A stretch of 25,049 nucleotides of DNA from JAVKSL01 sp039583695 (GTDB lineage: Bacteria > Actinomycetota > Acidimicrobiia > Acidimicrobiales > JAJPHD01): positions 1 to 25,049 of the forward strand of contig JAVKSL010000042.1 of assembly GCA_039583695.1 (NCBI GenBank), read 5' to 3'. Below the pieces are notes generated by a model. The model was not told where the DNA came from and searched no databases. It saw nothing but the letters and a program-made list of their open reading frames with translations. Made by a program: the position numbers and the translations under genes. Positions 21,327-25,049 of the stretch are shown one piece after another. Position 1 is the stretch's first letter, and every line of letters begins with the position of its first letter.

Positions 21327-22070
21327 TCAGCCGGCCAGGTGGCGGCCGAAGTGGTCCCGGATGTGACCCCAACCCTCGGTCGCCGCCGCCGGGCGGTAGC
21401 TCGGCCGGTCGACGTCGAAGAATGCGTGCCCGGCGCCCTCGAAGGTGTGGTGCTCGTAGGTCATGTGCGCCGCGGCCAGGGCTTCGGCCAGCTCGGCGGT
21501 CTGGGCCGGCGAGGGGAACGAGTCCTCGGCGCCGAACAAGCCGAGCAGCGGGCAGGACAGCCGGGGTGCCAGGCCCACTATCGGGCTGACCCGGAATGGC
21601 ATCCCCTCCGGGGGCTTGCCCACGATGAACGCTCCGTAGCAGACGACAGCCGCATCCAGCTCCAGGCTGCAAGCGGCCAGGAACGACTGACGCCCCCCGG
21701 AGCAGTAGCCGATCACCCCCACCTTGGAGTTGGAGCTGGTGAGCGACCGCAGGTAGTGAGCCGCCCCGGCAACGTCACCCACCAGGCGCTCGTCAGGCAC
21801 CCCGCCCGCGGCACGCGCCGTAGCCGCCGCGTCGTCGGGGCTGGCGCCGGGCGCCTCTCGCCAGTACAGGTTGGGACAGATCGCCAGGTAGCCCTCAGCG
21901 GCAAAACGCCGGGTGATCTCCTTGGTGGAGCGGTCGTAGCCGGGCGCGTGATGGATGACCACTACCCCCCCGTAAGGGCCGGCACCCAGGGGTCGGGCCA
22001 GGTAGGCCTCGATGTCGTCCCCGCCGTGCCCGGTGATGCTGGCTGTCTCGGCCATCATTGCGTCATACAT
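21327..22070 (-). CDS. Dienelactone hydrolase family protein
   Basis: 247 residues from the ATG at 22070, preceded by GAGGA 5 nt upstream and overlapping the 3' end of the MFS gene by 8 bp. The frame is open further upstream, but only as an antisense-type reading of MFS repeats (LPTPR repeats). The catalytic triad is complete: Cys123 in GYCSGG, Asp183 in GAEDSFPSP and His215 in GAGHAFFD, with a VVIHHAPGYD oxyanion region. The Cys nucleophile is that of carboxymethylenebutenolidase, which opens dienelactones in chlorocatechol breakdown, but many family members have other ester substrates. Its coupling to an exporter and a MarR regulator suggests detoxification rather than growth on aromatics. 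Confidence 0.93.
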   Translation of the reverse strand: MYDAMMAETASITGHGGDDIEAYLARPLGAGPYGGVVVIHHAPGYDRSTKEITRRFAAEGYLAICPNLYWREAPGASPDDAAATARAAGGVPDERLVGDVAGAAHYLRSLTSSNSKVGVIGYCSGGRQSFLAACSLELDAAVVCYGAFIVGKPPEGMPFRVSPIVGLAPRLSCPLLGLFGAEDSFPSPAQTAELAEALAAAHMTYEHHTFEGAGHAFFDVDRPSYRPAAATEGWGHIRDHFGRHLAG

Positions 22071-23871
22071 GTGCTTCCTCCAGCTCTGTGTCGGCAACCT
22101 CGGTGTCGGTAACCTCGGTGTCGGCAACCTCGGTGTCGGTAACCTCGGTGTCGGCAACCTCGGGTGTGGATGTCGCGGCCTTGACCGGCGCGCTGTGGTC
22201 GGGCTTGGCGCCCCGTAGCCCGGAGGCGGCCGCGGCCAGCAGGACCGCACCGATGGCAAAGTCGAATGCCTCGTGCAGGCCCTTGCCGAACGGGCCCGAG
22301 ATCAGGTTGGGGAAAAAGGAGTGCCCGGTGAGGTACGCCGCCTTGCCCGGGGCCAGGTGCCCCAGGACCCCAAGGGGGCCGAGCAGGTTCCCGATCGGGT
22401 TGTAGCCAAGGAAGGCCCCGAAGACGCTCGCTGTCGGGGGCAGGCCTGCCACGTGCCTGGCCGCCGCGGCTGGCACGCCCTGGGCCACGAGGCCGGCGTA
22501 GAGGGTGTGGGGCAGGCTGGCCGCCAAGCCCAGGATGATGAGGGTGAAGAAGATTCCGATGGACAGGACCTGCGCGGAGTTCTGCCCGGTGGCCACCATG
22601 CCGGCGCCCTGGCCCCGCTGGTCCGCGGGCAGGCTGTTCATGATCCCGGCCCGGTTGGGAGAGGCGAACAGGCCCATGGCCAGGCCGTTGAGCAGGAGCA
22701 GCAGGCCAAACCAGACGTATGGGAACTGGATGGGGAGCAGCTCGAGCAGCCCGAAGCTGAGGGCGGCCAGCAGCATCCCCCCCGTCGAGAAGGCCCGCGC
22801 CCCGTAGCGATCCGACAGGTAGCCGGAGACCGGGCCGGCGACGAGGAATCCAGCCGTCAGCGGCAGCATGAAGATCCCCGCCCAAAGCGGCGTGGAGGCA
22901 AAGCTGAAGCCGTGGCTGGGCAGCCAGATCCCCTGGAGCCAGATGATCAGGATGAACATCAGCCCGCCCCGGCCCAGCGAGGCCAGCAGGCTGGCTAGGT
23001 TGCCCGCCGCGAAGGCCCGGATCCGGAACAGGCCGATGCGGAACATCGGAGCGCTGACCTTGGTCTCGATCCACACGAAGGCAACCAGCAGCCCGACCCC
23101 GCCGGCGAGCGCGCCCAGCACGGCCGGGTTGGTCCAGCCCATGGTGTGCCCACCGTAGGGCTCGATCCCATAGACGATGCCGACCAGCACCGCGACCAGG
23201 CCCGCGGCGAAGGTGGCGTTGCCCAACCAGTCGATCCTGGCCGGCGTGCGAACGCCCTTGTCCTTCAGGTTTATGTAAGCCCAGATGGTTCCGGCAATGC
23301 CCACGGGCACCGAGATAAGGAACACCAGGCGCCAGTCGATCGGGCCCAGCAGGCCGCCGAGGACCAGGCCGATGAAGGATCCCGCGATCCCGGCAACCGT
23401 GTTGACGCCCAGCGCCAGCCCGCGCTGGTTGGGTGGGAAGGCGTCGGTGAGGATGGCGCTGGAGTTGGCCATGAGCATCGCCCCGCCCACGCCCTGGAAG
23501 ATCCGCATGATGATCATGTAGAGCGCCGCTGGGCCGCCGTGCATCCAGGTCACCGACAGCAGGATCGAGAACACGGTGAAGATGACGAAGCCCAGGTTGT
23601 ACATGCGGACCCGACCGAAGATGTCGCCAAGACGCCCGAAGCTCACCACCAGCACCGCGGTGACCACCATGTAGCCCATCAGCATCCACAAGAAGTAGCT
23701 GGTGTTCCCCGGGGTCAGCGGGTCGAGGTGGATGCCCCTGAAGATGTCGGGCAGCGAGATCAGCACGATCGAGGCGTCGATGGTGGCCATCAACACGCCG
23801 AGGGTGGTGTTGGAAAGGGTGGACCACTTGCCCTTGTAGGGGTCCAACGGGGCTGCGGAGCTGATGATCAC
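22063..23871 (-). CDS. MFS drug efflux transporter, DHA2 (14-TM) type
   Basis: About 602 residues from the GTG at 23871, which shares GTGA with the MarR stop. Fourteen hydrophobic helices are apparent. DHA2 landmarks are LGVLMATIDASIVLISLPDI (motif D1/helix 1), FGRLGDIFGRVRMYNLGF (motif A), MIIMRIFQGVGGAMLMANSSAIL (motif B) and GVNTVAGIAGSFIGLVLGGLLGPIDWRLVFLI (motif C, antiporter). The loop near residues 470-520 is enlarged between late helices. The C-terminus carries an acidic repeat, TEVAD/TEVTD, from a 15-bp tandem array. It should export a small molecule in exchange for protons. It is coupled to marR upstream and the dienelactone hydrolase downstream. Confidence 0.93.
   Translation of the reverse strand: MIISSAAPLDPYKGKWSTLSNTTLGVLMATIDASIVLISLPDIFRGIHLDPLTPGNTSYFLWMLMGYMVVTAVLVVSFGRLGDIFGRVRMYNLGFVIFTVFSILLSVTWMHGGPAALYMIIMRIFQGVGGAMLMANSSAILTDAFPPNQRGLALGVNTVAGIAGSFIGLVLGGLLGPIDWRLVFLISVPVGIAGTIWAYINLKDKGVRTPARIDWLGNATFAAGLVAVLVGIVYGIEPYGGHTMGWTNPAVLGALAGGVGLLVAFVWIETKVSAPMFRIGLFRIRAFAAGNLASLLASLGRGGLMFILIIWLQGIWLPSHGFSFASTPLWAGIFMLPLTAGFLVAGPVSGYLSDRYGARAFSTGGMLLAALSFGLLELLPIQFPYVWFGLLLLLNGLAMGLFASPNRAGIMNSLPADQRGQGAGMVATGQNSAQVLSIGIFFTLIILGLAASLPHTLYAGLVAQGVPAAAARHVAGLPPTASVFGAFLGYNPIGNLLGPLGVLGHLAPGKAAYLTGHSFFPNLISGPFGKGLHEAFDFAIGAVLLAAAASGLRGAKPDHSAPVKAATSTPEVADTEVTDTEVADTEVTDTEVADTELEEAHV
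22088..22162 (-). repeat. 15-bp tandem repeat at the 3' end of the MFS gene, 5 copies
   Basis: Five 15-bp units alternate between two versions that differ at one base, encoding EVADT and EVTDT. It forms a ~25-residue acidic cytoplasmic tail just before the stop. The alternation suggests duplication of a 30-bp double unit. Confidence 0.92.
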
Positions 23872-24323
23872 CGGCCCACCCCGACCGGAACGCCCGCCAA
23901 GGTCTCCATGATGTCGATCCAGGCAGCCACCTGCTCGTCGCTCAGCAGCTCGAACAGGGCCGCAACGGAGCGGCGCCGGGCTTGGCGGTGCCTGCCTGCC
24001 AGCTCGGCGCCTCGCTCGCTGGGACGCAGGCGCACCACCCGGCGGTCGGTGGGGTCCGTGGCCCGCACCGCCAGATCCTGGGCCACCAGCCGGTCGGCCA
24101 GGGAGCACGCCGTCGCGCCGGTGATCCCGAGGGAGCGAGCCAGCTCGTGCATGGTCATGCCCTCAGCGGGCAGGGCGACCAGGGCCTTGAGCTGGTGAAC
24201 GGTGATCGACTCGAACTCGGCGCTCAGCTCGGGCGGCACCGACTCGTGCATCTTGGCCAGCACCGCCGGACGCAGCTGGACAAAGCGGTCCACCGCGGCC
24301 TCACGCTCGGATTCCCTCGACAT
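23868..24323 (-). CDS. MarR family transcriptional regulator
   Basis: 151 residues, ATG 24323 with GGGAGG about 6 nt upstream. A winged-helix MarR fold is recognisable: helix-turn-helix MTMHELARSLGITGATACSLADRLVAQDLAVRA, then the wing DPTDRRVVRLRPSERG, which contains the family-defining D-x-R-D/R. The C-terminal dimer helix carries LFELLSDEQVAAWIDIMETL. It is the first gene of the operon and overlaps the MFS start by 4 bp. Palindromic sequence at 24348-24367 lies ~25 bp upstream of its start, so it probably represses itself and the exporter until an inducing ligand binds. Confidence 0.93.
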   Translation of the reverse strand: MSRESEREAAVDRFVQLRPAVLAKMHESVPPELSAEFESITVHQLKALVALPAEGMTMHELARSLGITGATACSLADRLVAQDLAVRATDPTDRRVVRLRPSERGAELAGRHRQARRRSVAALFELLSDEQVAAWIDIMETLAGVPVGVGR

Positions 24324-24347
24324 CTACGACCTCCCGAAGCTCGACTC

Positions 24348-24367
24348 TTAGTCATGCTAACGGTTAG
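24348..24367. promoter_or_regulatory. Operator-like palindromes upstream of marR
   Basis: Two overlapping palindromes share a CTAA: TTAG-N5-CTAA at 24348-24360 and CTAAC-G-GTTAG at 24357-24367. The stretch is AT-rich against a very GC-rich background and lies 25-44 bp before the marR ATG, overlapping the helicase stop codon. Size and symmetry are as expected for a MarR dimer site. Confidence 0.55.
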
Positions 24368-25049
24368 ACCCTCTAGATTGTTCCACCAACGCCAGGATGG
24401 CGTCCCCGTAGCGCTCCAGGCGGATCGGCCCCATGCCCTTGCAGCGACCGAGGGCGGCGAGGGTCGTCGGCCGCGCAGCGGCAATACCGGCCAGGTGCTC
24501 GTCGCTGAAGATCACATAGGCCGGTAGGCCGTCCGCGCGGGCCTGCTCGGATCGCCAGGCACGCAGGGCGTCGCGGAGGAGGGCTTCGCCGGGGGTGGGG
24601 GGCCCAGGGGGGGCGCCGCCCCCCCTGGGCCTGGTCGAGGGCCGCCCAGCCCCCCTCGCTCGCGAGGGGGGCTGGGCAGGGACCTCACTCGCGGGCGCTC
24701 CGAGCTCGGCGACGAAGCGCGACGGCGACTCCGAGTCGGCGAGCACCACCACCTGGGTTCCTCCCCGGGTGATCGCCACGTGGAAGATCCTGCGTTCCTC
24801 CTCGATGTCGTGCGCCAGGTTGTGAGGGAACGAGCTGTCCGAGGCGCCAAGCACGACAACCCGGGGCCACTCCATCCCCTTGACCCGGTGCACAGTGGAG
24901 AGCTGGACCGTGCCGCTTGGCGTGGTGTCCATCTCGCCAACGTCCAGCATCGCCCTCAGCCAGTGCTCGAAGGTGGCCGCCTCCCGATGGGAAGCGGCCA
25001 CCTGCTCCAATGCAGCCAGGTCATCCGCGTGGGAGGAGCGCTCGACGGC
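24357..25049 (-). CDS. UvrD-like superfamily 1 helicase with C-terminal HRDC domain (partial, N-terminus beyond right edge)
   Basis: The frame is open to the window edge; an apparent start at 25010 is internal. About 230 C-terminal residues are present. STVHRVKGMEWPRVVVLG and EERRIFHVAITRGGTQVVVLAD are the late SF1A helicase motifs of UvrD/PcrA/Rep. After a ~45-residue Pro/Arg/Gly linker comes an HRDC-like domain: LRAWRSEQARADGLPAYVIFSDEHLAGIAAARPTTLAALGRCKGMGPIRLERYGDAILALV. This order matches actinobacterial UvrD2, an ATP-dependent 3'-5' DNA helicase of repair. Whether the Cys motif of UvrD2 is retained cannot be seen. The linker is encoded by two perfect palindromes. Its TAG stop lies in the marR operator region. 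Confidence 0.88.
   Translation of the reverse strand, partial: AVERSSHADDLAALEQVAASHREAATFEHWLRAMLDVGEMDTTPSGTVQLSTVHRVKGMEWPRVVVLGASDSSFPHNLAHDIEEERRIFHVAITRGGTQVVVLADSESPSRFVAELGAPASEVPAQPPSRARGAGRPSTRPRGGGAPPGPPTPGEALLRDALRAWRSEQARADGLPAYVIFSDEHLAGIAAARPTTLAALGRCKGMGPIRLERYGDAILALVEQSRGSNR
24601..24631. repeat. Perfect GC palindrome, 15-bp arms, in the helicase linker
   Basis: GGCCCAGGGGGGGCG and its exact complement flank a single central base. It includes runs of seven G and seven C. It lies within the coding sequence and encodes part of the Gly/Pro/Arg-rich linker before HRDC. Confidence 0.9.
24644..24677. repeat. Perfect GC palindrome, 16-bp arms, in the helicase linker
   Basis: GCCCAGCCCCCCTCGC and its exact complement surround 2 central bases. 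It follows the previous palindrome by 12 bp. It also shares the GCCCAG tip and the C/G homopolymer run with its neighbour, so the two may share an origin. It is coding on the minus strand. Confidence 0.9.

Noticed and set aside
21327..22259. Longer start for the dienelactone hydrolase at 22259
   Set aside because: The extra 63 residues are LPTPR repeats from reading the MFS 15-bp array out of frame; the ATG at 22070 has a good ribosome binding site and the normal family N-terminus.
22055..23827. 590-codon minus-strand frame inside the MFS gene, and the 350-codon plus-strand frame at 23146-24198
   Set aside because: Both overlap a clear 14-TM transporter and MarR gene and have the low-hydrophobicity Gly/Arg/His composition of shadow frames in GC-rich DNA.

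Overview
The window is GC-rich, gene-dense DNA with many GTG/TTG starts and start/stop overlaps. Several families point to Actinomycetota: SepX/GlpR, DUF3040 next to dinB, DUF6295, and a UvrD-type helicase ending in an HRDC domain. A lineage such as Acidimicrobiia is a reasonable guess, but no rRNA or other decisive marker is present. No tRNA, rRNA, CRISPR array, transposase or phage gene was seen, so this looks like ordinary chromosome.

Layout: (1) 1-1759, minus strand: moaC, then a SepX/GlpR-like divisome membrane protein, then a partial helical protein of unknown function that overlaps a 24-bp tandem repeat and runs off the left edge. (2) 1876-5559, plus strand: ammonium transporter, PII protein GlnK and an S9 peptidase, tightly spaced. 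A histidine-phosphatase gene on the minus strand meets the peptidase gene tail to tail, with overlapping 3' ends. (3) 6344-11347, plus strand: a compact five-gene operon of adenylate-forming ligase, acyltransferase-3 membrane protein, phosphosulfolactate-synthase (ComA)-like enzyme, VOC protein and a secreted lipoprotein esterase. I do not recognise this combination, and it is the best candidate here for an undescribed pathway. (4) 11381-18685, minus strand: PIG-L deacetylase, dinB, DUF3040 protein, SGNH hydrolase, a single-chain fused electron transfer flavoprotein (beta+alpha), and two unknown membrane-anchored proteins. Two large inverted repeats lie about 20 nt downstream of the dinB and DUF3040 stop codons. 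(5) 18734-21053, plus strand: inositol-monophosphatase-family enzyme and hisS. (6) 21057-24323, minus strand: a translationally coupled operon of MarR regulator, 14-TM MFS exporter, dienelactone hydrolase and DUF6295 protein, with an operator-like palindrome in front. (7) 24357-right edge, minus strand: the C-terminal part of a UvrD-like helicase with HRDC domain, whose linker is encoded by two perfect GC palindromes.

Recurring themes are short in-frame tandem repeats at termini or domain linkers of at least five proteins, and candidate leaderless promoters (TANNNT 6-7 nt before the start codon) at moaC, the phosphatase and the PIG-L gene. All functional calls come from reading motifs by eye; no database search was run.
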